From Rummeliibacillus pycnus_B (lineage in GTDB: Bacteria > Bacillota > Bacilli > Bacillales_A > Planococcaceae), in NCBI RefSeq assembly GCF_050459865.1, contig NZ_JBCMNM010000096.1, positions 1 to 32,661 of the forward strand: a stretch of 32,661 nt of DNA, in the 5' to 3' direction. The notes beneath the pieces are model-generated. The model was not told where the DNA came from, did no database searches, and was given only the letters and a program-made list of their open reading frames with translations. Positions within the stretch are counted from its first letter, which is position 1. Every line of letters begins with the position of its first letter. Positions 8,373-16,062 of the stretch are shown piece by piece. The translations under genes and the position numbers were made by a program.

Positions 8373-9206
8373 TTACTTTCCTATAGTCTCCTTTAACCAT
8401 GCTTCATCTGCCGGATTTGGTCCTACTCGTAATCCACGATCAAGTGATGCAATGTCTTCTAATTCCTTCTCTGTTAAAGTAAAATCAAAAACATTAATGT
8501 TTTCTTCTAAACGTTCTTTATGAACAGATTTCGGAATCACAATAGAGTTTCGGTCAAGATGCCAACGTAAAATGATTTGTGGAACAGATTTTTGATATTT
8601 GTTGACTAAAGCTTGTAGAACAGGCTCTTCAAATAATTCCTTTAATCCCTGACCTAATGGAGCCCATGCTTGATGGCAAATTCCTTCTTTCTCCATGAAC
8701 GCACGTAACTCATTCTGTTGAAAGTAGGGATGCGTTTCAATTTGATTAATCATAGGTTTAATTGTAGCTGTCGCCATTAATGCTTGTAATTGGTGGATTT
8801 CAAAATTTGATACGCCAATGGCTTTTACTTTCCCTTGTAGGTATAACGTTTCTAATGCACGCCATTTTTCAACATACCCTTCGCTTGGCCAGTGAATAAG
8901 CAATAAATCTACATAATCCGTCTGTAATTTTTGTAGCGATTCTTCAAAACTATTTAACGTTTCCTCATAAGTTGTGATACTATTCCATACTTTTGTTGTT
9001 AAGAAATAGCTTGCACGCTCTTTTTGTGCTAGGGCTTTACCTAAAAATGCCTCATTGTTATAAATTTGAGCAGTGTCGAAATGACGGTAGCCTGCTTCAT
9101 ATGCCCAATTGACAGCATCAGTCAGTACTTCTTCATCCTCTACTAAAAATACGCCTAGTCCCATTTGCGGTACTTTATATGAATTGTCTAACATAATATT
9201 TTTCAT
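8373..9206 (-). CDS. ytbE: Aldo/keto reductase, YtbE-like
   Basis: 277 residues, a full-length NADPH-dependent aldo/keto reductase of the 2,5-diketogluconate reductase/YvgN type. The catalytic tetrad can be placed: Asp44 and Tyr49 in GYRHFDTAQIYNNE, Lys72 in TTKVWN, His105 in LLIHWP. The C-terminal IPKSVHKERLEEN binds the cofactor phosphate in the family. It should reduce reactive aldehydes or ketones. It is first of a two-gene operon with the MFS exporter. Confidence 0.88.
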   Translation of the reverse strand: MKNIMLDNSYKVPQMGLGVFLVEDEEVLTDAVNWAYEAGYRHFDTAQIYNNEAFLGKALAQKERASYFLTTKVWNSITTYEETLNSFEESLQKLQTDYVDLLLIHWPSEGYVEKWRALETLYLQGKVKAIGVSNFEIHQLQALMATATIKPMINQIETHPYFQQNELRAFMEKEGICHQAWAPLGQGLKELFEEPVLQALVNKYQKSVPQIILRWHLDRNSIVIPKSVHKERLEENINVFDFTLTEKELEDIASLDRGLRVGPNPADEAWLKETIGK

Positions 9207-9251
9207 TGTTTTGTCTCCTTCTCGATTGATGTTTTTAAGTATACGCCCACG

Positions 9252-9273
9252 GTACTTTTAAACAAGTAAGTAC
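9252..9273. promoter_or_regulatory. Candidate HxlR operator in the divergent promoter region
   Basis: GTACTT (9252-9257) and AAGTAC (9268-9273) form an inverted repeat with a 10-bp gap in the 219-bp region between the divergent genes; a further TACTTTAAAGTGCT follows. Position and symmetry suit binding of the adjacent HxlR protein. This is inference only. Confidence 0.4.
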
Positions 9274-9425
9274 TTTAAAGTGCTATAGGCACCAAAAAGT
9301 AATAATTGTGGCTAGTAAGGGATGCGCACAATTATTTTTTCGGGAAAAAGTGCTGTTCAACGGACAAACTAAAAAAATTATGCTAAAGTGGAGGAAAATT
9401 TTTAAAACTGAAGGAGTTTTAATTC

Positions 9426-9797
9426 ATGCAAAGTAATACCCGTTCCGATACACGAATTTATAATATTGGCGTTGAAGCTACAATGGATGTTATCGGTGGT
9501 AAATGGAAGCCCATCATTTTATGTAATCTACGTCACCAAAAGATGCGAACGAGCGAATTAAAACGAGCAATTCCTGACATTACACAAAAAATGCTTACAC
9601 AGCAGTTGAGAGAACTAGAAGCTGATGGCATTATCCTACGTAAAGTGTATAATCAAGTACCACCAAAAGTAGAGTACTGTTTAAGTGATTATGGCAATAG
9701 CTTAGGTGACTTGTTGGATCTTTTATGTAGCTGGGGTGAAAAACACGTAGAAGTGTTACAACGAAATGGTCGCCAAGTGGAACTTCGCTGTGACTAG
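9426..9797 (+). CDS. ytcD: HxlR-family winged-helix regulator, YtcD-like
   Basis: 123 residues. The family pattern is clear: MDVIGGKWKPIILCNL, then the recognition helix region ITQKMLTQQLRELEADGII and the wing RKVYNQVPPKVEYCLSDYG. HxlR proteins are dimers that respond to aldehydes or redox signals and usually control the gene beside them, here the divergent reductase-transporter operon. GAAGGAG precedes the ATG. The N-terminal region has no cysteine, so thiol sensing is unlikely. Confidence 0.87.
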   Translation: MQSNTRSDTRIYNIGVEATMDVIGGKWKPIILCNLRHQKMRTSELKRAIPDITQKMLTQQLRELEADGIILRKVYNQVPPKVEYCLSDYGNSLGDLLDLLCSWGEKHVEVLQRNGRQVELRCD

Positions 9798-9928
9798 ATC
9801 AACAGTTTGGCTAAGATGTGCATAAGTTTGTCTCCCTTGTCATAAACCTTTGATGTTCTATTCCTGTCTTCGCTCAGCTGCACTCCTTATCTGACTTCCG
9901 TTAGCATTTATTTTTCTTTGAAAATATG

Positions 9929-9966
9929 AAAAGGTCTAGAGAATACCTTCATTCTCCAGACCTTTT
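9929..9966. terminator. Bidirectional terminator between ytcD and the small-gene cluster
   Basis: AAAAGGTCT...AGAAT (9929-9944) pairs with ATTCT..AGACCTTTT (9951-9966) around a short loop. A/T runs on both sides allow use in both directions. Nothing else is evident in 9798-10061. Confidence 0.75.
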
Positions 9967-10061
9967 GTCATTTTATTTAAGCTAGTCTTTTGTAATTCCT
10001 ATTCTTTGTACCATTATCAACAATTCAACTTTCTTTAAAAAAGATAAATTTTTGATAATTA

Positions 10062-10358
10062 TCATATAATTTTATCGATTAATTGTTTGAAAACAGGTGG
10101 ATTAAACTCTTGTGGCCATAGAGAAACCGTTATAATTAAAGTAACTACTATCATCGATATCCATATCTTTCTCTTATTCCCTAATTCAATACTAGCCATT
10201 TTTAACCACACAATGATTATGATACTGTTTATGATAATAATTTCTGGAATAACTAGTATCCTCGCAAGTCCTGTATATGGAAAGAACATAGCTAAGAGAT
10301 GTAACATTAAAAAGGTAGGTAAAATTGCTAACAAGAATTTTAATATTTTTTTGTCCAT
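10062..10358 (-). CDS. Small membrane protein, paralogue of 16172-16501
   Basis: 98 residues of unknown function with three hydrophobic helices (about 5-25, 32-55, 67-83). The start MDKKILKFLLAILPTFLMLH and the motif SLWPQEFNPPVFKQ near the C-terminus recur almost unchanged in the gene at 16172-16501. The ATG has AAGGAGAAAG upstream. A tiny hydrophobic ORF lies 125 bp upstream on the same strand in both copies, so the pair (tiny peptide plus membrane protein) was duplicated as a unit. An immunity or accessory role for the peptide is possible but unproven. Confidence 0.7.
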   Translation of the reverse strand: MDKKILKFLLAILPTFLMLHLLAMFFPYTGLARILVIPEIIIINSIIIIVWLKMASIELGNKRKIWISMIVVTLIITVSLWPQEFNPPVFKQLIDKII

Positions 10359-10483
10359 TTCTTTCTCCTTCCTTGCTATTGGATTGTTAACACAGCCGTT
10401 ATTTTGGTAAACACCTAATTTTCCTTTTTCCCCCTAATATCCAATAACAATATAGACTTAAAATGCAAAAACTTTAAACTCAA

Positions 10484-10561
10484 TCAACCTGTATAAAGAG
10501 AAATAATAGACCAACAATAAAATGCAATCAATAGTAAAATGATAAGAACTCTTAACAACAT
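10484..10561 (-). CDS. Tiny hydrophobic peptide, 25 residues (copy 1)
   Basis: ATG at 10561, preceded at nine bases by GAGGTG (10571-10576). The product is a single hydrophobic helix, beginning MLLRVLIILLLIAFYCWS and ending SLYTG. The counterpart at 16603-16755 shares the ribosome site, spacing and most of the first 17 codons (..RGLIIALLVAFYC..). The reading frame is kept while the DNA differs, which supports real coding. The second half present in the longer copy is missing here, so this may be a shortened form. Function unknown; it resembles small membrane toxins or regulators only in size and hydrophobicity. Confidence 0.5.
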   Translation of the reverse strand: MLLRVLIILLLIAFYCWSIISLYTG

Positions 10562-10846
10562 TTTTACGCACACCTCGCATTAAAAAATGATTCTCAAACT
10601 ATACCAAATTTTAGCTAATCTTACTTTATGAATAAGCCTGTCCCAAGGTTATGCAAAAGTTAACTGACCGCTTTCTCGTTTATCATCGGCAATTCATAGG
10701 CTATTTTTTTGCTTTATCATGAGATATTCAAAATTTTCCTTATAATACAAATTAACGCTTGTCCCTTGATTTTTTTTTAAGCGATTGTGAGTAATGTTTT
10801 AATAAAAGATTTTCTAGAAAAACACTATGTAGCCACACAATAAAAG

Positions 10847-10878
10847 AAACCTTGAAAGGCATTAGCCCATCAAGGTTT
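10847..10878 (-). terminator. Terminator of the 10886-11125 zinc-ribbon gene
   Basis: AAACCTTGA (10847-10855) pairs with TCAAGGTTT (10870-10878), with an inner GGC-ATTA-GCC hairpin. It starts eight bases past the stop codon and is followed by CTTTTATT on the minus strand. Confidence 0.85.
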
Positions 10879-10885
10879 TCCATCA

Positions 10886-11125
10886 CTATTTTTTCCAATC
10901 ATACCCCAAGTCAATAAATTGAACATCCATATTAACAAGTCCTTTATCTTCAAGAAAAGTACTTAAGTCTTGGAACTCATTTAAGGAAAGCTCCTCATTT
11001 TTCCACGATGCTTCACATTCATCACAGATGTAAATAATCAAATCTAACTCAACAACTCTAGATTTATAAACTAGTCCATTACCGTCACATCGAGGACAAA
11101 CTATCTTTCCATTAAAAGTCTGCAT
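10886..11125 (-). CDS. Small zinc-ribbon protein
   Basis: 79 residues. CPRCDGNG near the N-terminus and CDEC after a beta-like stretch form a four-cysteine zinc ribbon, followed by ASWKNEELSLNEF and an acidic tail. The frame opens five codons earlier, but the ATG at 11125 has AGGAGAG at a good distance. It has the same plan as the protein at 12445-12684 (CxxC...G.V...CxEC...W). No enzymatic residues are seen. Proteins of this type are often found singly beside polymorphic-toxin immunity genes; the role is unknown. Confidence 0.7.
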   Translation of the reverse strand: MQTFNGKIVCPRCDGNGLVYKSRVVELDLIIYICDECEASWKNEELSLNEFQDLSTFLEDKGLVNMDVQFIDLGYDWKK

Positions 11126-11154
11126 TTTCTCTCTCCTCATTTACAATGCTTTCT

Positions 11155-11282
11155 CTATGGAGATACTGGATAGGCTGTAATAATTTCATGATTTCTAATT
11201 ATCTGGAACCTAGTGTCTCCATGCCATATTCTAGTTTATAATTCCATCCACAATTTGCGTTAATTTTTTCAATTAAAGGATG
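11155..11282 (-). pseudogene. Relic coding tail behind the 11283-11597 gene
   Basis: After the TAA of the upstream gene the same frame continues as HPLIEKINANCGWNYKLEYG. Then, after a shift of frame near 11225-11240, it reads WHGDTRFQIIRNHEIITAYP and ends at TAG (11155-11157). Both segments look like ordinary protein. The simplest reading is that the upstream gene was once about 45 residues longer, or that a second gene stood here, and that a stop and a frameshift broke it. Confidence 0.5.
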
Positions 11283-11597
11283 TTACTTTACAATACACTC
11301 AGGAGCAAAATTTACAAACACAGAGTCTGTTCCATCATCCATCATTCTTTTTAATTCTCTCCCCAGTGAATAATTAGAATTCGGTTCTGTTTGCAATACA
11401 CAAATGATATTTCCACCTTCTCCTTGTGCAAGACAGGTTAATTGTAAGTAGTCAGTATTATCATATATAAAAGATACTATATAATCATAGAAATCTTCTT
11501 CACAATTATTCACTCCATAAACCCTAACTATGGCTCCACTCCAAATTTGAGTATCGTCTGAAATTCCCCTTACAGGAATCCAATCACTCTTAAGCAT
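11283..11597 (-). CDS. Small acidic protein of unknown function, perhaps truncated
   Basis: 104 residues, no signal peptide or membrane segment, acidic, in the style of immunity proteins. It begins MLKSDWIPVRGISDDTQIWS and ends PECIVK. I do not recognise the family. Decayed coding sequence is in frame on both sides: upstream, GEVDFDFKPT, a stop, then PADASGGHNLKVKKKG leads straight into the ATG; downstream see 11155-11282. The start ATG has AAAGGA about 11 bases ahead, which is longer than ideal. The annotated length may not be that of the original gene. Confidence 0.5.
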   Translation of the reverse strand: MLKSDWIPVRGISDDTQIWSGAIVRVYGVNNCEEDFYDYIVSFIYDNTDYLQLTCLAQGEGGNIICVLQTEPNSNYSLGRELKRMMDDGTDSVFVNFAPECIVK

Positions 11598-11729
11598 CCC
11601 AATATATCCTTTCTTTTTAACTTTTAAATTATGACCACCAGATGCATCAGCAGGTTAAGTAGGTTTAAAATCAAAATCAACCTCCCCTTGATGTTTTCCT
11701 TTGCTCAATGTAATTGACGGTATAGAACA
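11598..11729 (-). pseudogene. Possible toxin C-terminus relic
   Basis: In frame with the following gene, the translation reads ITLSKGKHQGEVDFDFKPT, a TAA at 11655-11657, then PADASGGHNLKVKKKGYIG. It has the composition of genuine protein and lies where a toxin C-terminus would precede its immunity gene. There is no start codon or known motif, so the identity is a guess. Confidence 0.3.
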
Positions 11730-11759
11730 TCAACATAATATCAGGTGAATACTACATAA

Positions 11760-12284
11760 CTACTTTGAAAAATCTTCAACATAAAGTCCTAGTTCTTCAA
11801 TTAAGGAAATCATAGAATCTAAAGACTTTGAAGTGTGAATACTCATTAAATAATCATATCCAATAAATATTTTCATTTTCCTATTATAAAAAATCTTTGA
11901 ACCTATATCCTCTCTAAGTAGCAATCTACAAAAAACATCTATATATTCTTTTTCTAAAGTGTCATTATTCTTTTCACTCGAATAATACTCTATCATCTCT
12001 TTAGAATAAAGTTCATGATAGTCGCTTATTAAATTTTTAAACATTTCCAACGGGAAACTTCGTATTACATCGGTTACCGTTAGATAAGGTACATTTAAAT
12101 ATTCCATGATCAAACGTATTACACTAATATAACTATCTTCAGTTTTTTTATAGCTTTCAATCGTTAGTTCCTTTCCATTGAAGACTTTACCAATATCACT
12201 AATTGCCGTCCAATCTTCTTTCAAATATATCCCCTCATCATTTCTAAATTGCGGGTTATATTTTGTAATACGATATTTATACAT
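11760..12284 (-). CDS. Hypothetical protein, probable cytoplasmic immunity-type
   Basis: 174 residues, soluble and rich in Tyr, Glu and Ile. It begins MYKYRITKYNPQFRNDEGIY and continues with LKEDWTAISDIGKVFNGKEL. I recall similar N-termini among uncharacterised Bacillus proteins near contact-toxin loci, but cannot name a family. There is no clear ribosome site before the ATG at 12284. Its terminus EELGLYVEDFSK looks natural. It stands alone, with about 120-160 bp on either side. Confidence 0.7.
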   Translation of the reverse strand: MYKYRITKYNPQFRNDEGIYLKEDWTAISDIGKVFNGKELTIESYKKTEDSYISVIRLIMEYLNVPYLTVTDVIRSFPLEMFKNLISDYHELYSKEMIEYYSSEKNNDTLEKEYIDVFCRLLLREDIGSKIFYNRKMKIFIGYDYLMSIHTSKSLDSMISLIEELGLYVEDFSK

Positions 12285-12408
12285 TTAATCACATACCCTG
12301 TTTAAATTTTTATGATAGATGCCCCGAACTGTAGCTAACTCAATTATTGATTAATGAAGCCTATCATTCGACATTGCCTATTACCATTTTAGGTAATATT
12401 GTAAAAAA

Positions 12409-12435
12409 GACTTTGAGATAGTTACCTCAAAGTCT
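12409..12435 (-). terminator. Rho-independent terminator after the 12445-12684 gene
   Basis: AGACTTTGAG (12409-12418) pairs perfectly with CTCAAAGTCT (12426-12435). On the minus strand TTTTTTAC follows at once: a textbook terminator. Confidence 0.9.
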
Positions 12436-12444
12436 ATAATTAGC

Positions 12445-12684
12445 CTAATTTTTTATAATGTATTTAACCCATCCTTGTTTTATTATTACTTCAACTTCAG
12501 GCTTTACTACTTCCACCTCATCTTCTTTAAATATACCACTAGATAATTCTTCAATATTATTCCATTGTGACATACATTCAGAACATCGAAGTAATAGTTT
12601 TTCGTTGTTTTTGTCTTTTACTATTTCTACCCATCCTTGGTTACAAGCTTTACACCATTTAACTTTAAATTCATAATTGTTCAT
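12445..12684 (-). CDS. Small zinc-ribbon protein
   Basis: 79 residues. CKAC at residues 11-14 and CSEC at 34-37 make a zinc ribbon, followed by MSQWNNIEELSSG and a Val/Glu-rich tail. The plan matches the protein at 10886-11125. AAGGAG lies nine bases before the ATG. The start ATG overlaps the TGA that ends the broken frame upstream (ATGA), a sign that this gene was once translated together with the preceding immunity-like gene. Confidence 0.75.
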   Translation of the reverse strand: MNNYEFKVKWCKACNQGWVEIVKDKNNEKLLLRCSECMSQWNNIEELSSGIFKEDEVEVVKPEVEVIIKQGWVKYIIKN

Positions 12685-13156
12685 TTAAGTTTACTCCTTA
12701 CCTTCCATTTTAAGAAGAGTGTACCTATGCTTCCTGATTTTCTATCTTCAACAATTGTAATATAGTTAAATTTCTCTTTTATTACTTTAAATTCCTTTGT
12801 ATTTCTATATTCTTACACCAAATTTCTAATTCCATAGGTACCATCAAAATTTTGAAATGAAGAAACTTTTCTCCCTCAATTTCGACCTCATCTACCTCTA
12901 TATCCTTTAAGCTATACGAAATTTGTCTCGTACTTAATTCCCTAACAGGCTTATCCTTTGCAAACGCAACCCAATGATTGAAACTAGATTTATAACAGCT
13001 TAAAAAATGATAAATAACTTCCGATTTTTCTTTGATACTACTGTCATCATAAACAAGCGTAATCTCATCAGCAAAGTAATTACATTCTAATTTAATTGCT
13101 TCTGCGTCCCAATAATGTAATTCTTCCATCTTTCCCTGGATTTCTTTTGCATTCAT
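12681..13156 (-). pseudogene. Immunity-like protein with a frameshifted C-terminus
   Basis: The intact frame 12782-13156 gives 124 residues (MNAKEIQGKMEELHYWDAEA..), ending EIWCKNIEIQRNLK. From 12812 a second frame stays open for 43 codons to a TGA at 12681-12683 and reads like real protein: KEFKVIKEKFNYITIVEDRK, then SGSIGTLFLKWKVRSKLK. Its stop overlaps the next gene's start as ATGA. I infer an original gene of about 157 residues that has suffered an indel near 12785-12812. The N-terminal pattern (WDAEAIKLECNYFADEITLVYDD) recalls Imm50-type immunity proteins, weakly. The 124-residue form could still be made. Confidence 0.55.
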
Positions 13157-13310
13157 ACTTTAAACTCACTTACTTTCTATATGGAATATGAGAATTTGGA
13201 TTTTTCATACTCTACAATATTCCCGTTAAATAGTTGCTTGAAGCAACTTACCATAACCATAATCTAGTTTTTTCTTCAACCAAACTACTTCGTTACTCAA
13301 ATAAGAAAAA

Positions 13311-13336
13311 TGCATCTCCACTTAATGTAGATATGC
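13311..13336 (-). terminator. Probable terminator after the DUF4279 gene
   Basis: TGCAT...ATGCA stem with imperfect inner pairs (13311-13336), followed on the minus strand by TTTTTC. It lies 20 bp past the stop codon. Confidence 0.5.
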
Positions 13337-13356
13337 ACCCGTTACTTAAATAAGGA

Positions 13357-13815
13357 TTATAGATTCCAATCGTCAGGATCGTCATAAGGGTTTGCATACA
13401 AATCAATGTCAAATTCGGCATTTATACTATTTGCGAAATCAATTTGTTCATTATCAAGGTGCAAACCAGGTGTTTCCCCATTTTCCATAATAATTACGAT
13501 TGAGAAATCACATTCAAGTTTATACTTCTTTTTTAACTCATTTATGATAGCTGCTTTATTTTTTAATGGTTCCAAAATTTGGTCCATTTGTTCCTTTACA
13601 TCATATGATTCTTGATAGCCTGTACCTAATTTCCAGACTGTCTCTCTTCGAAATTGAGTTTTCGTTGATGTAACATTAGGATTATGCGGTCTTACTATGG
13701 CATCACCCTGTTTATAGGAATTGGTTGGTTCAATTCCCAACGATTTGGTCACACAATCTATTGGAAATGTATCTCCATATATGCTGAAGTAAACCATTAC
13801 TTTTGTTTTTTCCAA
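13357..13815 (-). CDS. DUF4279 domain protein (immunity-type)
   Basis: 152 residues. The DUF4279 pattern is recognisable: VYFSIYGDTFPIDCVTKSLG at the start, GIEPTNSYKQGD, then RRETVWKLGTGYQES, and the C-terminal IIMENGETPGLHLDNEQIDF. The family is widespread beside polymorphic-toxin systems and is thought to include immunity proteins. The start is TTG at 13815, with AGGAGGGGG about eight bases ahead; no ATG fits. It has its own upstream gap and a downstream hairpin, so it is probably monocistronic. Confidence 0.8.
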   Translation of the reverse strand: MEKTKVMVYFSIYGDTFPIDCVTKSLGIEPTNSYKQGDAIVRPHNPNVTSTKTQFRRETVWKLGTGYQESYDVKEQMDQILEPLKNKAAIINELKKKYKLECDFSIVIIMENGETPGLHLDNEQIDFANSINAEFDIDLYANPYDDPDDWNL

Positions 13816-13996
13816 ATTTCAATCCCCCTCCTATATACCAAATTTGTCCTTTAATAGTTAGTGCTTTTCATTATCATGAATTTTAATTATTTGCTTTATA
13901 CCATGCTTAGATTTGTCCTACTGCTTTTCTTATATCTTTTTTGATACGCATTAACTAACATTTGTTGTGCCCTATATGCCAATCAAGGTTAAATTT

Positions 13997-14329
13997 TCAA
14001 CTATAGAATATTATATTTAGCAAAAAAGCTTTTTTGTCTGGTAATGAAGATAAAAAATAGTACTCGACAAGTCCCTCGTTTTCTTCCCTGCAATAAATGG
14101 CTGAAGAATATTCCAAAAATGTTATTAAGGAATGAAACAAAATCTTAATCTCAATTAAGTTAAACTCCCTCAATTTTATTTTTAGTATGAACTTATTTTC
14201 TTCATAGCCTAATTTATAACTTAAAACATTTTCTTGTCTTTCGAGGAAATCATTTGTTTCAGACCAAATTCCAATTTCATATTCACAATTTAATTTCTTA
14301 GCAAGACTTAGTATAGTCTCCTTATCCAT
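13997..14329 (-). CDS. Hypothetical protein, immunity-type
   Basis: 110 residues with no recognised domain. The frame opens at 14383, but ATG 14329 is taken because AGGAGGAAAT precedes it closely. It begins MDKETILSLAKKLNCEYEIG, is mixed alpha/beta and soluble, and ends KKAFLLNIIFYS. Strand spacing and composition resemble the neighbouring immunity-like proteins. Function unknown. Confidence 0.65.
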   Translation of the reverse strand: MDKETILSLAKKLNCEYEIGIWSETNDFLERQENVLSYKLGYEENKFILKIKLREFNLIEIKILFHSLITFLEYSSAIYCREENEGLVEYYFLSSLPDKKAFLLNIIFYS

Positions 14330-14450
14330 ATTTCCTCCTGGTTTTAATTTTATTTTTTTGGTTTTGATTATATCTTCCATCAAGGGCTGGAGAGTGAATA
14401 GAACAATACCCCCTCTTTCATTAAAACTACTTAGTTACCCCCCATAAGAA

Positions 14451-14492
14451 AAGTTTGAACGATTACCTATTCACAGATAACCGTCCAAGCTT
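14451..14492 (-). terminator. Terminator after the 14497-14811 gene
   Basis: A 16-bp stem (14451-14466 with 14477-14492) has one mismatch and several G:U pairs on the minus strand, followed by TTTCTTAT. It starts five bases past the stop codon. Confidence 0.8.
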
Positions 14493-14496
14493 GTTT

Positions 14497-14811
14497 CTAT
14501 TTACCTTTTAGGAGTTTATTAATTAAATTGACACTTTCCAGCATGTATTGGTTTAATTGTTTTATTTCCTTACATTTTTTCTGGAAAATTAAATCCGACC
14601 AATTATAGTTCTCTACAATACAAATATTGAAGCTACCAGCTTCATCAAACTCGGGATACCACCCAACATCAATCAGATATTTATCATAGTAATTCACCTG
14701 AAACAAATCTTCTTTAAGAGAAAATAGTTGCTCCTTTAATGGCACTTCTATATTAAAATCTAAACCATTATACACAACTTCGCCTGGTTCAAAATTAATA
14801 TTTTTAAACAT
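14497..14811 (-). CDS. Hypothetical protein, immunity-type
   Basis: 104 residues, soluble and acidic. It has no recognised domain. Residues 8-65 look like a beta-rich core (EPGEVVYNGLDFNIEVPLKE, YYDKYLIDVGWYPEFDEAGS), followed by a C-terminal helix (KEIKQLNQYMLESVNLINKL). A strong GGAGG lies before the ATG at 14811. Its size and isolated terminator fit the one-gene cassettes typical of orphan immunity islands. Confidence 0.65.
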   Translation of the reverse strand: MFKNINFEPGEVVYNGLDFNIEVPLKEQLFSLKEDLFQVNYYDKYLIDVGWYPEFDEAGSFNICIVENYNWSDLIFQKKCKEIKQLNQYMLESVNLINKLLKGK

Positions 14812-14862
14812 TTAATACCTCCATTAAACTTTGTGATAAGTTATTATTCAATGAGTACCCTT

Positions 14863-15186
14863 TTAGCAAGAATCCCATCCATTTAATCCATATGAATCTT
14901 GTAATATGTAGTAATTATAACTATTCTCTCTAATATAATTAATCATTTCCTATACATACTCATAATCCATAGGCCAACAATAATCTTTCGCTTTATCTAA
15001 TAAATCTTTATTTTCTAAAGCAAACGTATTGACTTCTCCTTTAACTATATCTAAAAGTATGCTATCAGGTAACTGGTCTTCAAAATGAAAAGCAAAAAAA
15101 TCTTCAAACAAACTTTTCACTTGTTCTTCTTTTTCGTTCAATACTTTTATATCTATTTTTAAGCTATCAAAATCTATTTTATAATT
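14863..15186 (-). pseudogene. Decayed immunity-like gene
   Basis: A continuous frame from 15186 encodes NYKIDFDSLKIDIKVLNEKE, then EEQVKSLFEDFFAFHFEDQL and on to PMDYEYV, where a TAG interrupts (14950-14952). It resumes as EMINYIRENSYNYYILQDSY and GLNGWDSC before a TAA. No ATG lies in frame; only a TTG at 15141 with a poor ribosome site would give a 63-residue product. Missing start, internal stop and natural-looking sequence on both sides of the stop all indicate a pseudogene of at least 107 codons. Confidence 0.65.
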
Positions 15187-15271
15187 TTAAATTTCACTAT
15201 CGTGAATTGTATTTGTATCTATGAGGAAAAATACGAATAAGTGAGGGGAACACATGACCATACTAAATATT

Positions 15272-15517
15272 TTATTTCTTAATATTTTTCAATTGCTTTT
15301 CAAGAGACCAATTTTTTGGTTTTTGACTGTTATCTACCCATATAGCCCCTCTTTTAATCCATTTATCTAGATATTCTTCAAAAGTTAAACCTTGATCTAA
15401 ATCATCATATCCCGATTGGAAACCACAACAATCGCAAATTATAAAGTTTGGTTTATCTTCTTCCAAATATTGCGGCCATTCTAATTTATCAAAACCACAA
15501 ACTTTACATGTAAACAT
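15272..15517 (-). CDS. Small zinc-ribbon-like protein
   Basis: 81 residues. CKVCG near the N-terminus and CDCCGFQSGYDDL around residues 29-41 form a cysteine ribbon of the type seen in CPCC-like small proteins. LTFEEYLDKWIKRGAIWVD follows. It is distinct from the other two ribbons in the cluster. The ATG at 15517 has GTTGGTGA upstream. Function unknown; the context is again the immunity-like cluster. Confidence 0.7.
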   Translation of the reverse strand: MFTCKVCGFDKLEWPQYLEEDKPNFIICDCCGFQSGYDDLDQGLTFEEYLDKWIKRGAIWVDNSQKPKNWSLEKQLKNIKK

Positions 15518-15596
15518 TTTTTCACCAACTTACTTTAAATTTTGAAAATATTTAAAACCATTATTTGGTTTAAAGAAAGTTTCGATCTCTTTTTCA

Positions 15597-16010
15597 TTAG
15601 ATTAAATTTTCATAAGTTACATCATTTATCTTGATAGCCTTCGCTTCAATAAATAGAATAGCACTCCAAATTTCTAACACAAAATTGGCTTTGGAAAAAT
15701 ACTCACTCCCCCAGTCATTTGTAAGGGAGTTAATAATAATATCTCCAATTCCTGAAGAATAGTAATCAACAGATGTTAGTTCTAAATAATCTCCATCTTC
15801 TACTTCATAAAAAGAAAATCTATTGCTTCCATTGTTTTTAAGATAATAATGGGAGGATACATCAATAAAATTCACTTCAAAGTCATTAACATTACCATCT
15901 TCTATTACTTCAACAGATAAAGTTATCTTCCCATTTAAAAAATCAAAATCTAACTTTTTAATTTTTCCTGCCCAAAGTTGATTTAATTGAAGTTGTAAAT
16001 CTTTCATCAA
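15597..16010 (-). CDS. YxiG-like protein, perhaps frameshifted at its end
   Basis: 137 residues. LQLNQLWAGKIKKLDFDFLN, then GKITLSVEVIEDG and SGIGDIIINSL recall the YxiG family found downstream of wapA in B. subtilis, a region of immunity-type genes. The start (TTG 16010 or ATG 16007) follows GGGGAG. From 15601 another frame stays open, reading NEKEIETFFKPNNGFKYFQN and ending LK at a TAA (15530-15532), so the original may have been about 23 residues longer. The stop of the current frame comes at 15597. Confidence 0.6.
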   Translation of the reverse strand: MMKDLQLQLNQLWAGKIKKLDFDFLNGKITLSVEVIEDGNVNDFEVNFIDVSSHYYLKNNGSNRFSFYEVEDGDYLELTSVDYYSSGIGDIIINSLTNDWGSEYFSKANFVLEIWSAILFIEAKAIKINDVTYENLI

Positions 16011-16062
16011 ATTAATTCACTCCCCATTAATAGAGTTTACTATTTTGATATAGCTGTTTAAC

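Noticed and set aside
7947..8396. Plus-strand frames opposite the MFS gene
   Set aside because: Shadows; no ribosome sites and no protein-like motifs.
10087..10410. 107-residue plus-strand frame opposite the small membrane protein
   Set aside because: The minus-strand frame is shared with a paralogue and has AAGGAG; the plus-strand one is not conserved in the other copy.
10600..10800. Second riboswitch upstream of the first tiny ORF
   Set aside because: The homology between the two cassettes stops near 10615/16800, and no GEMM motifs occur on either strand here.
13840..13996. Further toxin relic (RIKKDIRKAVGQI, AWYKANN on the minus strand)
   Set aside because: Too short and with several stops; nothing distinguishes it from chance.
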